From NCBI GenBank assembly GCA_030248215.1, contig JASANG010004103.1, positions 310,001 through 374,000 on the forward strand: a DNA stretch of 64,000 nucleotides. The letters are read 5' to 3'. The translations under genes and the position numbers were made by a program. Every line of letters begins with the position of its first letter. Within the stretch, counting starts at the first letter, position 1. This document shows positions 35,201 to 50,200 of this stretch, in pieces. This stretch comes from Enoplolaimus lenunculus. Lineage: Eukaryota > Nematoda > Enoplea > Enoplida > Thoracostomopsidae. The notes below the pieces were generated by a model. The model was not told where the DNA came from. It searched no databases and was given only the letters and a program-made list of their open reading frames with translations.

Positions 35201-38200
35201 GACGCCGCCGCGCGTCGCATCACGCCGCCGGACGCCGCCGCGCGTCGCATCACGCCGCCGGACGCCGCCGCGCGTCGCATCACGCCGCCGGACGCCGCCG
35301 CGCGTCGCATCACGCCGCCGGACGCCGCCGCGCGTCGCATCACGCCGCCGGACGCCGCCGCGCGTCGCATCACGCCGCCGGACGCCGGCGAGCGGCACGA
35401 TAAAATTTTGCCGCACGCCGTCGGGCACCGGGGCGCGGTATTGTAAAACTTTGTCTTAAAAATTACCGCACGTCGCCGTGCGACGGCGCGCGGCGGCGCG
35501 AACACTGATATGGACTGCTCAAATATGCCACAGACGCCCTGCCACCCCTCAAAAACTGTATCAAATTCAGAAAATAGATTAACGGAAATGACAAACAAAA
35601 TTGATTCGGAGCAAACTACTAATGCCCAAAAGAAAGAATATAAAAAATTATCGTTCGGTCAAACTAACCTGACGGTGTATAAAAAATAATGGTCCGTAAC
35701 CAAATAACAGGGGGTACTCTCCGGAGAGGCAAAATAAATATGAGTCTTCGTTTTGTTTTTCTAGTCGTTACAGTATGGGTTGCCCTGGGAATATAACGGG
35801 TACCTGAGAACATACTGAAGTTTTTCAGCGCTGTCCTATGTGTATTTTTGCGTTTTGTTTATAATAATAATAATAATAAATGGCTTACAGTAGCTTCATT
35901 TACGTCTCTAATTTTATGTGACGCGTTTTAGTTTTAAGCTTGAACTTAGCCAATGATAAATCATGTCATTTGATTTTTTGTCTTAAAATTTTGAATTGTT
36001 TTTCTTCGTGTTTCACTACTGGGACAAAAGCTTTATATTTGAACTAAATACGTATTTATTCTCTTTCAGAGTCACCTTGAACATACACCCTACTGGAGCG
36101 TTTCAGACAAACTTTCGTCTTCCAGTCTCGATGTGGCGTGGAATCGACTCCTTTGTGCCCTTGAAGATCGGCAACGCAACATCCAAGTGAGCGGGTCATT
36201 GATAAAGTTGTCTGTTAAGTATTACAATTCAAAAAATTAATTTATTTTTTGACTAATAATTTGAATTATTATCATTTATAAACTCAACCAGTCGTCCATC
36301 GTTGCAAAAGCGTTTAATGAACGCATAAAAAATGTATGCAGGTTTTTTAATTATAGAATAATCCCGCCTGTGTGCAATGAAACTGCTGTAACAAAATTAT
36401 GCTGGAAATTTGCCCAAAATACGTATGCGGCGTGTTCCAGTTTTAATATATAGATAGCGTGATCGATCTTAAATTTATTAAAATGATTGTTCTACGTAGA
36501 TTCGAAAATGCTTAAACTTAAGGCTGAATCGTTTTATTATAGACTGAACGGTTTTTTGATCCCAAGCCCAATGATTGAGCAAACTTTATGGGTATCTGAA
36601 CGCAACGTTGACCTTTTAACTGGGTTTGAAAGCGACGAAGCTTGAACTTTCTTTGTTTTTCTAGGTTCAAATAAACCATCGGAGTTCAACGCAACAATCC
36701 TACCAGCAGATAGATAACGAATACGACAGCTTAGCTGTACGGCTATGTGCAATTGAATTATCGCTCGAGGTAAGTATTAATGCTATGAAGTGTTTGATGC
36801 TATGTTTTGTTTTGCCCAGTGTCAGTGCCGTCCGAAGTGCTCCCAAAACCCCCAATTTGGGATTCCAACCCATGGGGCCCCCATCTTGGGAAACTAATTT
36901 TTTTCGCGGACCACGAAGTTATAACGCTGTGAAAGATTATACTGGGGACCCCTTGAACCTGTTTGGGGGGACCGAAGGTTTGTGTGAGTGGCAGTGTGTG
37001 TTTGGAGTTTTAGGTATTGAAAATGCTCGGCTTAGCTTTAAAATTTGACGATTGCATTTCAGAATATTTTAATGATTCAATAACATGAAGACAGCTGCCC
37101 ATTATCTACTTGGGAAATAAGTCCGCTCCGTAAATGGTGGGAAATGCTCCGTAAATGGTGGGAAATATGTCCGTAAATGGTGGGAAATAAGTCCGCTGCG
37201 TAAATGGTGGGAAATACTCCGTAAATGGTGGGAAATAAGTCCGCTGCGTGAATGGTGGGAAATAAGTCCGCTCCGTAAATGGTGGGAAATAAGTCCGCTG
37301 CGTAAATGGTGGGAAATATGTCCGCTCCGTAAATGGTGGGAAATAAGTCCGCTGCGTAAATGGTGGGAAATATGTCCGCTCCGTAAATGGTGGGAAATAA
37401 GTCCGCTCCGTAAATGGTGGGAAATAAGTCCGCGCTCCGTGGATGCTGGGAAATAAGTCCGCTCCGTAAATGGTGGGAAATAAGTCCGCTCCGTAAATGG
37501 TGGGAAATAAGTCCGGTCCGTAAATGGTGGGAAAAGTTGAATATATACTGAACCTTCAGATGCAGTATTTTTTCGCTCTAAAGCAAAATCGCCTAATATT
37601 CTTGAATCTTATTTGTCACTGAAGTTTCGTGCAAACTCATATTTAACTTAGAAGGTATCCAATAAAATTAATTACACAACAATTAACAAACAGTTCAAAA
37701 ACTACTAAACAGAAGCCAGTACTGTTCTAAAGCTGAATTTTACGTGGAACAAATTTTGAAACAAGTGTAATTCAAAAATTTAAACGGTCCTGGCTACCTC
37801 TTATTTGCAAGTTAAAGCGTTTGAGCTTGAAAAAATAATTTTTGTAAAACACGCGCTGCCGTGCGACGCATCTAAAATATAAATATATTTGTGACGCCGC
37901 GGTGACAAGCGACTGCTGTGAGCAACGCAGTAAAGTATAACTCAACTCAAATTCGCTCAAATTATTACTTGGGTGTATGATTTTGGTGTAATTTCAGCAA
38001 GAACAAGCAACCAACGATGTTGATAGTAGACGGAAACTTTCAGTTGAATTGAACCAACTCGAAGACGAAATTAAAAACTGCTTTCAAATCGTTGCTGATT
38101 TGAAATTGAAAAACAATTCACACGAAGCGAATGTTTACTACAACAGGTCAGACGTGGCGTTATTATGCGCTATTTCTAAGGACGCGACTTTAAGTCCTGA

Positions 38201-41200
38201 ACAAGTGAATGAAGATGCTAATTAGTACCAGTGTTACCTTGGGAATTATGGATTATTCATGAGCTCGGAGCGGTCCCGATTTCTTAGTAATTTTGACGCG
38301 AGCGGATTTAGGCATATCATTTTCGGCTTACTTATCTTTTCGAATTGATGAAATTTAACTAAGAGTGGATAATATATAAATATAAAACAAGAGCGTGCAA
38401 CTGGGTACATTCAGTGTACAAATGAATGTACCCAGCGCGCGTTGCGTTTTGGCCCGACCCCCGTTATTCAGAGGGAGGGGTGAAAATTGCACAGAGCGAA
38501 AGAAATACATCATATGCCGTGCCAAAATGTGCTCCGTATATATAGTATTAAAACTACAGGATATTATATCATGGGACATTGATTTTTTACCCGCACTTTG
38601 AAATTCTTCACCCACTAAACTTCAATAATTCTCTAAATAAGCTTGCTAGCATTTCAATGCTGTCACGTTGGTAAGGAAGTAAAATTGAGATTTTTGAATT
38701 ATATTTTATTTTTTGTGAGTATCCGGTTTTTGTGAGTATCCGGTTTTTGTGAGTATCCGGTTTTTGTGAGTATCCGGTTTTTGTGAGTATCCGGTTTTTG
38801 TGAGTATCCGGTTTATGTGAGTATCCGGTTTTTGTGAGTATCCGGTTTTTGTGAGTATCCGGTTTTTGTGAGTATTCGGTTTTTGTGAGTATTCGGTTTT
38901 TGTGAGTATCCGGTTTTTCACATGGACTATTTGTTTTCAGAATATCCGAGCTTCAACACAAACACTTAAAACTCGTGGACCTCATTAATAATTCGTCTAC
39001 GCTTATTGGCCAGGAGTCACCAGGAGGACAAAATACAAACAACTTTAACCATGACGACGTTCAAAGTACGTATGCAAATTAAGTCTGTAATCACTGATGG
39101 TGCCAGGGTTTTTACTCTGGAGAGACGGGTCTTTAGTATACTTTTCAGGTTGGGATCTCTTAATTTGTTTGCTACAAAGCATTTTGTCGGAGACGGCAGC
39201 CTAGACGGCGATGTGGCTGCTCTTGCCTGTAATTTTAGTAAAAAACACTAAAGAAAGCTTGAAAATGTATTTAAAATATATTTTGGGTCCAAAAGTTGTA
39301 CCTGCCCGCTAAGCAAATATCTAAACCCAACCGTAACGCGACCGTAAACATAAGCCTAATCCTAATCCTATACCTAATCTTAAGCCTGAGTCTAAACCTT
39401 TCACTCTTTAAGTCCCACAGACTGCCTGACTCTTATTTGGCAACCACCTAGAATTAACACGGACTGAGCGTATTATAGTATTCGGTGAGAGCAAGATGTT
39501 TTAGTTGATCGCTTTTAAGCCTAAGCCAAAGCCTATGCCTTCAAAATTGCTGCAAGATGTATTCGTATCTGCACTGAACGCACTGATATTCCTTGACTCC
39601 AAAATTTGCCAAATGCCAGCCTCAACATTGGTTCGAGCAAATATAATGTATTTTTTGTGTTATAATTTCAACCTTCCTAAGTTACTATTTCTTCACGCCG
39701 TTAGGTTGAAATTTTTTTGCTGATCACATTGTTCAGATCGAACACTGCGTTGATGAGCTATGAGCATTTACAACCTATGACTGTATTCTCAAATGTGTAT
39801 AGCAGCTATCTCACCAGTTGGTTGATAAGTCTTGAAACTTTCAAATCATTCAATGAAGAGTCTACGTATTCATCACAGTTTTAACGTTTTGATTTAACCC
39901 TGTTTCTGTGCAAAATTTGACACTTGCAACCGCACAGTTCGTTGGCTTAAAAACCTATGGTGATAGAGATGCTATACAAATTTAAGAATATGGGCCCTAA
40001 GCCTATTTGTGACTATAGATGCGGTTTTTTTGTATTTCGTTTTGTTGCTATGATTTCTGTTCACAATTTACGTAATATTGAAATTAGGATATATTTTCGA
40101 ATCTGTTTAATGGTTGTCATTATAAGAGTTATTTCAGTTGAATTGAACGAGTGCAATACACCGACTCGCAATAGCGTTCGATCTCATTCGAATCGAATAA
40201 ATGACACTGATCTCTGTTCATTGAATGCGGGTAATGAGCAGGTAAGCATGACAAACCATTATCTGGAAAGATCAAATAATAGTAATAGACACTTTTACTG
40301 GATTTAGAATTAAAATACTCATAGCTTTGATAAAAAAATTATCTTATTTGCAACTTCTTAAGTCATCATTAATGGAATGGATTTTAATTAAAATATGTGC
40401 GCGAGAAAGTGAAATTTTGAATTTTCCACGCGACAAACAAAAATTAGTGTGGATAATGCATTAAATCATGGCTGCCACTAGGATTGGTCACAGGCGTAGT
40501 AATAGAAATAGACGTGGAGGGGGGCAGGAGCACCCCCCAATACTGACCCAATGGGTGGCTGCCCAGGGGGGCACTGTAACGTACCCTTAACTGAGATTAA
40601 ATAAAAAACATAGGGATGGCTTGTCGCTCGCTTTTGCTCGCTAAGTTTTTTATTAATTATTGCGGCGTAGACTCGCACAAAAGTTTCTGAATACGCAATC
40701 TTCCGTGAAAAACTCAGCGCAAACTGTGTATACGAATTTAAGTTATGTTTTTAAAGGTGAATTAGGAAACCTCTTTCGACGGGTGTTAATTATCTGTTTT
40801 TAAAATTCGGTGCCCCGGAATAATTATATTACTTTTACACCCCTCTTAGTTAAATGGTATGTTTATTCCATTCTTAATTTTTTGTTTATTTTCAGCCTGC
40901 CACTGAACAATTGTCTTCCATGAATTGTACAACTGCTGCCGGTGCTTCGAGGTAAGTTATTTTACCTTTTAATGTTAAAATTTCGTTTAATACGTATTAC
41001 CAAGAGTGCATGATACAAGAATGTGCAACTCTTTGCGTTCCGCATGGTACAAAATGTACCACCGGGCATTGCGGTTTTGGCCGACCCCCCCTCCCTTGTT
41101 TAGAGGGGAAGTCGCTCTCACATGCAATAACCCTAAATTAAATTATAAACGGAGCAATTTGTTGCCGGATACATAAAGTGCAATGTTTCGCATAGGTTGT

Positions 41201-44200
41201 ACCACCCTCTAAATAGAGGGGGCAGGCCAAAAACACAACGCGTGCCGGGTACATTCTTTTCTATACAGAATATACCCAGTTGCACACTCTTGTTGAAGTA
41301 TGCATCATCCACTCTTAATATTCTATACTACTTTAATTTTAACCTTTTAACGTTTCGAATTATTATTTTATGTTTTAACGGATAAATTCATCATTTACCT
41401 TTTAACATTCAAATTTATTATTTTTTGTTATTTTATTTCTTAAATATTAAATTTGTTTTATTTTAACATTTAACTATAATTTGTTTTTTAACATTTACAT
41501 TTATTATTTTACTTTTAACGCTTAAATTTATTATTTTACCTTTTAACATTCAAATTCATTATTATTATTATTATTGTTATTATTATTATTATTATTTTAG
41601 CTTTTAATGCTTAAATTGATGACACAGGAAATGGAAATATTTATAAATGTAAAACAGTAAAAGAAAGTCAAATTATCGCATTTGAGTCTTAAACTTCACC
41701 GTGTATAATCCAAAATACAGTTTACTTTTAAAATCCCAATTCATGTTTTGGTTGTAGGTCCACCGATTTGCCTGAAAGTAGCGACACGTTGGTAGAAGAA
41801 GCGTGGATTCAAGAAACTCGTAAACGCCTTGAAGATTATCAAAACATTCAACTTGATCCAGAAAACTATAGCAATGAATTGGAAAGTTTTGAGGTTAGTT
41901 TCAAGTTTTGTTGAAATCTTGGATGGGATTCGTAAATTTTAAACAAAATTAACCCCTTCTCACATAGAGCTGACTATGAGCAGTTCAGCGCAGTGTATAT
42001 ACGTTAAATAATATATATCGCACAGTGTTTAACAATGGCAACACGTACACATAGTACTAAATCACCACAAGACGTGAGAGCCCACTCGGGCTCAAGCGTC
42101 AAGCTCATATGGCTGAGTGGTGATGGTAAACGCCTCCCACTCCAGTCAATGGAGCTCGAATCCTAGCATAAAAGTATGTCTCAGGTGAAATAAAAAATAT
42201 TAATGTGATAAAAGGTTAATAACTACTAAGTACTTACATGGAGACCGTTGTATATGGAAGATTAATGTTTATTAACTAGGTAATTTTTAGCGGATCTGAA
42301 AATTTTTGACATTGGGTCGTGCACAAGCATTATATAATGTTATTCTAATAGCGCCGCAGATAAAACGTTAATATACAGTTAAAGCTGTAACACCCCACAT
42401 ACGTATTTTAAACAAGTTTACAGCATTAACATTATATAACCATTTAGGTTAAAGCATTAATAACGAGTGACCGTTTGGTGGTCCATTAAACACGCTTAAG
42501 TTTTCATGGTTTTGTAACCTCAATGTGTAAAATTTTTTGGCCCCATCGAAATTTAAATGTTTTGTTTTTAGCAATTTCTCGCAACACTGAACCTACCCCA
42601 GTCTACTTCCGATCCTGAACACGTGCCACGGTCAACTTATCCGGTGAGTAACGCTGTGATACCTCAAACTGCCAATAATAATAATAATAATAATATTAAT
42701 AATAATAATAATAAATTTTACGATATCGGCCAAGCGCATTTAGCTGCACTGAAATCCGCTTGCGCAGATTTAAATGACTTTAATGTCATATTGAACGAAG
42801 TTACCCGGTGCCTGACAGATGTTGAAACGCGTATGAATAACGAATTGCTGCAACGTGAAGGCGGTTGCTGGCCTGTTGAAGTTGACGAGTTGAACAGGCG
42901 GTTGAAGATACTTGAGGTAAGTAATCGGATTGAATATTTTTGTTAATAACTGTGTGTAGCATCTATTACCAGTTAAGATTTGTAACTTTCTAAACAATGA
43001 ATTATGTAATAATAGTTGTTTTTTCAAAACTATGGTGAAGGATTTAGTTACAGTTTCAGAAAGTATCTATTCAATAGTGTTCAGGTGTTGAGGCAGTATG
43101 AGCGCCAACTGACCAATGTTAACTATAACGGTAAGCTCACTAAGCCTAAGTATAAGCATACTCGCCTAAATGCTAAATAGAAGCCTAATCCTAATCCTGA
43201 ACCTAAATCTAAGTGTAAATCTCTCAGTTTCAAAGTCTAGCAACCTTCATGCTGTCCAAATAGATAGACTTTTATATTTGACAACGGCTAGAATAATATA
43301 CGATTTCACATACTAAGTGTTCTAAGTGAAACTGATATATAACTCGCTAAATTCTACCCAACGATTGAGGGTTTCTTAGTAACAATTTTCTACAATAGGC
43401 TGACATATCATATCATCAAAGTGGAATCGGATATCCGGTTCCGGAATAAATATACCTTCCGGTTTTGGCTTTGGAATATTAGTGTTCTATAATGGTTCGC
43501 GTTGCTATTTTAGGAACTAAAGACCAAAATGACCGGTTGTGAAAGCTCTTTACAAGATCTCAATTCAGTCTGTCAAAAATTAACTTCAGCTAAAATAGGT
43601 AAATGCTTGAATGACCAAGTGTTATATTTTGAGCTAGTCAATTTTCGGAAGGTGCACCTAAATGGCAGTCGAAATGTGTGCCATGAGTCCATGAAGTATG
43701 AAAATGTGATACAAAGAACCTGACATTTCATGGTCAATTTTTTTCACCGTGTCTCAAAATACACAGCTTTTCCTGAGTTGCTCATAGTATATATAATTAA
43801 TTGTGCAATGCGCCACATGCGTATTTTGAACAACTTTCCAGCATTACTTTGTTTACAATGTTTTCTTCAAACACAAATGTGATAGTTCTGTGAATAAAAC
43901 ATTTGCATGCAGAGTGTTGTGCATTCGCTGACTTTAGCGTATTGCGCAAAGTCGGCCGATTGGTACACTCTATGTGGGAATAGGATAATTTGTCTAAATT
44001 CACTTAAATTTTTGACTACTTTCAAAACTTTATATACGTTTTTATTTTAGTAAATTCAGAAGCAATTAATACAAAATTGATCGCCGTGACTAACTTGCAG
44101 TCTGCACTCGCTGATTCGATTAATTGCAATACTACAACTGCAGTTGCAATTATGGATCGCTCAAAGCGTTTTAGTACTACAACTGAAGAAGTGAAACGAT

Positions 44201-47200
44201 GGCTTGAACGTCTTGAAATGGCGTTGGATGAGTTGCTATTGCCAGGCAACGAACCGGACGATAAACGCGACGCGTTAGCTGTAAGTTTTGTTTATACTTA
44301 GTAACGGTTTGATGTCAGCACCCTTTGATCGGCTATATATTATGTTATCCTACACATATATATAATACAACCCTCGAAGCGATCATTGGCTTTCGATGGT
44401 AAACAGGGTAACGAAAAGATTTTAGTGTGAAACAGGGTGAATTTTTCTGTCCCAGTTGTTGAGCATGATAACTGCTTGAGTTCGACATTAGATTGTAACT
44501 TTGTAAAATTTCTAAGTCATATTACTTCACTTTATGTCAAGTTTTCCTTGCTTTGCATGCAGAATTCGAAGTAATATATATTCAGTAAAAACGCCTAAAC
44601 TAAGACTGCCGAGTGGCAACTTATTTCAGTATAGTTGAGCAAACAGGTAAAAACCGTAGGTACGTATTTGGCGTTGATAAATTTGTAAAAAGGTTTCTAA
44701 TTTCAGATATTACAAGAACAAGCAGAGAAACTGTCTGAACAAATCTTCGAATTGACTGAAATTCGAACGGATCTCGAAGATTCGATGTCGCACGACGATA
44801 TTGCAATTGATATAAGTTCAATGCAGTCGGTGTTGCACAAATTGCATCGACAACACAGTGCGTTGTGTGATAAATTGCAGAACAGCGAAATAGCACTAGA
44901 AGAACGGCAAGAAAAAGTTGAAAAGGTTAGTGTTAGTTTTTAACCTTCGCATGGTCCTGGTTTGTATTTCAATGGAACATTCCGACTTGACCAATCAAAC
45001 TGCAGGTGCAAGAAATTCAAGCGACTTGCAACTGCATTCACAGGTGCGAAATAAATTAAACAGCAGAACTTCAAAGCCGCTTTGTGACCAAACTTGCGCG
45101 TGCACGTTGCATGTGCACGTTTTTGCTGCAAAAACTTGCACGTGTGAACAAGGCTTAATTTTGTATATCACCATGAGCAGCACCCACTGACCTGAAACTG
45201 TACCTTGCTCTGTTACAGCGTAGCTTTTTAAATTTGAACCAAAATAGCAAAAATCATAATTTTGCTAATTTTAGGCAAACTCTGACAGAGCAATGCTTGA
45301 AAATTGGTTAGAAACTACGCAACGCACGCTAGCTGAACCTGCCAAACTGTCGCTAGATTTAGTTGAAAGTCAAAAATATTTAAACGAACACAAAAGCTTA
45401 CATCAAGAAGTTGGTGATTACTGCAACAAGATTAACGAACTTATCGAGAGCAGGTCAACGCTATCAACCGATGGTGATATATGCGATGATAAAAAACAAT
45501 TGCAGAATATTCAGGTTTGTTGATAAGTTTGCCTAATTTTGATATACGCAACATTTGCCCTTCCGAAATACTCATGCTGGTATAGGGTCCGAGTTTGCTT
45601 CAAGTTGTTTGGTTCAGTGTCATTTCCTAGCGAGCCCGTAGCCGAGTAGAACCCATAGGAGCTCAGCCGGCCAGAAAAAATTTAGAACCCCTTAAAAAAT
45701 TTTTCAACCTTGTTTGCTAGTCAACGAAAACCCTTGTATGCCACTCCTGAAATTTTTTTGCCCTCCTGGCAAGGTGAGCAGGCGATCGGCCAGTTTTCAG
45801 GCTAGCACATGTATAACTGTTTAAAGTTTAAATTATTCATTTGTAAAAAATTGGCATTAAATTTCAGAATCAAAAACCCGTGCCCGTAGTAAAGGTGGAG
45901 CCAGGGGAGCTCAGCCCCCCCCCCCCGGAATAATTTTGGACTTTGCTTTCCAAGAAATTAAAAACCCTTCAATTACCTCGCGAAAAATTTATACCCCCCT
46001 AGCAAAGTGAGTTGGCTACGCGCCTGCAAAAACCGTATTTAAAGACTTTCAAAAATTGCTATTTTTTGACTATTTTTTAAACTGTTTTTTTCAGAGACTC
46101 TCCAGCGTCGCCAGCTCAGTGTTCGCTGATAGTAACGCACGATTGCAATTGTACAACGAAATTTGTCAGCTAAACCGGCAATGGAACGAGTTGTATGATC
46201 GATTCGATGACCGAATAACACAAATGGAATCAACATCAAATGACGCTGGAGTTGAGCGGATGCCGACGATTTTGAATGCTCGCGATCTCAGTAAAGCAGC
46301 AGCACACGGCTCACAACAGCATTATCAAAAAATACGCCGCGAAATTGCAGGATTAAAGGTAACAGACACTGCTGTTATTGTCATTTTGACCAATGTTACT
46401 TAAACAGGCGTAACAGTAGAGCGTGTTCCTAAGCCTACGCCTAAGCCTATGCGTTTGTAAAAATGTATTTCTAAGCCTAAGCCTATGCGTTTGCAAAAAT
46501 GTATTTCAAAGCCAAAGCCTAAGCCTATGCGTTTGCAAAAATGTATTTCAAAGCCAAAGCCTAAGCCTATGCGTTTGCAAAAATGTATTTCTAAGCCTAA
46601 GACTAAGCCTAAGCACAAAATGCAATCTAGCATCTAAATCTACTCTTTTATGGACCCACCAGAAACCTGGACGCTCCTTAAAGTAACATGGACCGTCGTT
46701 TTTGATAACTTGCATAATTTAGAGTAGTAAATGTTTAATTTTGTCTTAGGTAACATTCGAATATATCTGTTTTTTCGTTTGCAAGCCCTGCCGATGATAA
46801 TTATCATGTATTTGGCCATGTTAATTTAAGAGGCCTGTCCTCTGCAAGGCAAGGGTATAGGACACTTGATTGAAAAACTTACGCTTGAACTTATGCTTAG
46901 GTTCAGGCTTAGGCTTAGATTTAGGTATAAGTTTAGTATGCAGGCCCGTATCGTTAACATGTATAAGCAATTTTGGATGCCCCCTTGGTTGATTTTTACG
47001 GAGCCCTTGCACACTTCTGGCAAGTCGCGGTCAGTAAATAGGCTTAAAATGGTTCACTTACTACCATGGTTCCATCGGGGAATTTTTGTTCCAGCCAGAA
47101 TTTCTGCAAAAATTTAATTCCTGTTCTTGGTCCGGTAAAATTTAGTTCTTTTTGCAACCTTGCTTACTGCATATTGCTTTGTATCTGCTTTCAGACGCGA

Positions 47201-50200
47201 CAAGACGAACTGCTATCGTGTAAGTCGTTACTAGCGCGACTGCATGATACATCGCGTGCGGTGTGCAATTTAGCTGGCGACCACGAGCTGACACTATCGC
47301 TTGCAAAAGAGCGTTCATTGCAAGCAAAGCGCCGTTATGACGCAGTTCAACTTGTAATTACACGAACTATTAATGAGCTGACGTCAGCATTACAGGAGTC
47401 CGATTATGTAAGTTAAAAAATCGGATTATGGCCCGCATTCTGAAATATGTGTAGTACCTATTATCATTTGGTGATATGTCTTGTAATTTTTGAACCAGTC
47501 AATGCTGACGCTCAAAATTGAGCACATTTTTTGCATCTACTTTGATCTACTTCTATACCAATTTTGAGTTTAACAACTGCAATAGTTAGTGAGTTTGACG
47601 ACTTATTACTAATTGATGATAGTTGCTATACACATTTGAGAATATGGACTTTATGAAAATTAAAAGAATTGAATTATGTAAATATAATCCGTTCTAAACC
47701 TTTTACAGGACTTTAATCAGCAGTGAGCTTTGAAATTTAGCACAATTTAGAGAATTAAACCAGCGAACATCTTTGCATGTGTGTTTAAATCATTATTATA
47801 CTAATCAAAAGAACGTAATATTTACAATTCATCACCCGACAACTTGTCGCCCAACAGTGTCCTAAAACCGATTAGTCAATCTAGGCATAAACCTAACCGT
47901 AATCGTAAGCCTAAGCCTAAGCACAATGATGGACGACGAGTTGTCGAGCCAATAAAATTTTAGATTACAAGTTGTCGGTCGACGAACTATCGTGACACCA
48001 TTTACAATACCATCGCCTTAAACGAACCCAGTATATTAATATATTTTTTGTCGAATTATAGTTTTATTCTAAATTTTGTTTTCATGGAATTATATATAAG
48101 CACAAAAATTAACTCGGGCAATTTTTGCTGTTTTCAGTTGATCGACCAATTGGATGGAATGCTAGAATCGTTGAACGTAACAGCGTTGCATGTTCGTTAT
48201 CAAGATCCGATCACAAGTTATCCTGATGATATTAAGCGATTAATCGAAGCTAATACTGGCATTCGTGAAGAACTCGAAGAACGCAGTTCAGCTTACTGGA
48301 CACTTAAATCGAATGCTCAAGAAACTATTGATATGGCAGACCCGAACGATGAAGCTGTCCAAGGTAAGAACAATAGTTTGAAAGAGTACTCACGGAAATA
48401 AATAGAGCACTTAACTGATTCAACACTGTAGCCAGGAGGTGTTTGGGCGTCGATTCCTTTGGGACAGGGGTTCGAGGAATTTTTTCAGTTCGTAACGCAA
48501 GAAACCCACTTTGAAAATTTTAGGCAATGTAACCTTAGTTTTAAAATTCGGGCTAAGTCCATTACTCGAGCCCGTAGCCAGCTCAACTTGCTAGGTGGGA
48601 AAAGCCAAAAAATTTTCAGGAGGAGCATACAATAATTTTCGTTGACTTACAAGCAAGCATGTAATTGTTCTAGGGTAGCAATATTTTTCCAGGGGCGCCT
48701 GAGCCCCCTTTTGCCACGGGCATACCATGATGTAATGCAAGTCTTAACCCTTTCTCACATGAATATTTTCTATTTCCCCTGAGACATACTTTTATGCTAG
48801 GATTCGACTCCAGTGATTGGAGTGGGAGGCGTATACCATCACCACTCAGCTATAGGAGCTTGACGCTCGAGACCGAGGGGGCTCCCACGTCTTGTGGCGA
48901 TTTAGTACTATGTATACGTGTTGCAATTGTTAAACATGGTGCGATATATATTATTTAACGTATATACACTGCGCTGAGTTGCCCATAGGCAACTCAATGT
49001 GAGAAGGGGTTAATATTTAGAATTGAGAAAAATTTGAAATAATTTTAATATTTTACTTTAAGAAATCAAATCAAAGTTGGACGAACTGGATAATTTGTGG
49101 CAAGAAATGTTGAACAAAACAACTGAGCGGCATACGCAACTTTCAGACGCGCTTCACGTCTCGCAAAAGTTTTGGGCACAATTTGAAGTTTGCAATGAAG
49201 CTTTAGTTTCACTCAAAACACGACTGCGACAAAACTGCGTTGAAATTGTACCCGATAACCACATCAAGGTAAGTGGATGCGGTAATTATTTTAAAAAAAA
49301 ACTAAAAGTTAAGTGTGAAATGATCAGACGACGTCATAAGAAGCTCAAATATACAAAAAATTTTGAAATTAGACCACGTTTCGACAAACACTGGCTAGCG
49401 AAGTGATAACGGAAAAGATTTGAAAATTTTTATTACGCAATCTAATTTAAACTAAATAAAGTTTTGTAAATTAGTTTCATTTTGGCTCTAACAAGATTAA
49501 ACTATTTTTTTGCTTAACCGTTTGGCTAGGACATTTTTAATTATCCATAAAAGTTGTTAATATGCGCATTCAAATGCAATATTAATAACATGCAAACTTT
49601 AAATCTGAACAAATCAGTAAATTCAACTCAACTTATAAAATATATTCGGCCTCCTGTTACGCTGACGTCAGCTCATTAATAGTTCGAGATATTACAAGCT
49701 AAACTGCATCTTAGCTGTACTTTGTCAATCATTTATGTCGCAAACTCTCACCACAAATCAACCCACTATTAGTCTTTAATAGAACATTTCTAGATTTGTC
49801 ACAAGTATCAGTAATAAACATAATATAGTGTAATTTTATAGGAAATTCAATCAGAATACGATTCGTTGCAATGTGAAATTGAAACTCTGACCGAATGTAG
49901 CAACGAATTAATCAATAAAATAGACGCTGATCACCGTCATGAAGTAGATCGTCCGATGGAAGACTTGGACACCAACTGGAAACACGTTCGTCAACAACAC
50001 GAAACAATTATCGAAAGAATGGATAGGCTTATGAACTGCAACCAGCTTTTGGAATCGCTGACCGCTTGGCTTGATGACGCAGAAATCAGGCTCAATTCAG
50101 CAGGACAATGCAGCGCCTTGCTTCCAACGCAACAACTTCTAGAGTCCCTTGCCATAATCGAACAATTGTCGAACGAAAATGGCGTCAAAAGTGTCGAATT

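Noticed and set aside
35017-35598. Up to 193-codon Arg/Ala-rich frames on both strands
   Set aside because: The 30-bp repeat keeps frames open; they are repetitive in all frames and lie within nested elements in an intron.
42100-42170. Functional tRNA gene
   Set aside because: The A and B box words are present but I could not fold a full cloverleaf with an acceptor stem, and the segment is part of a repeated MITE.
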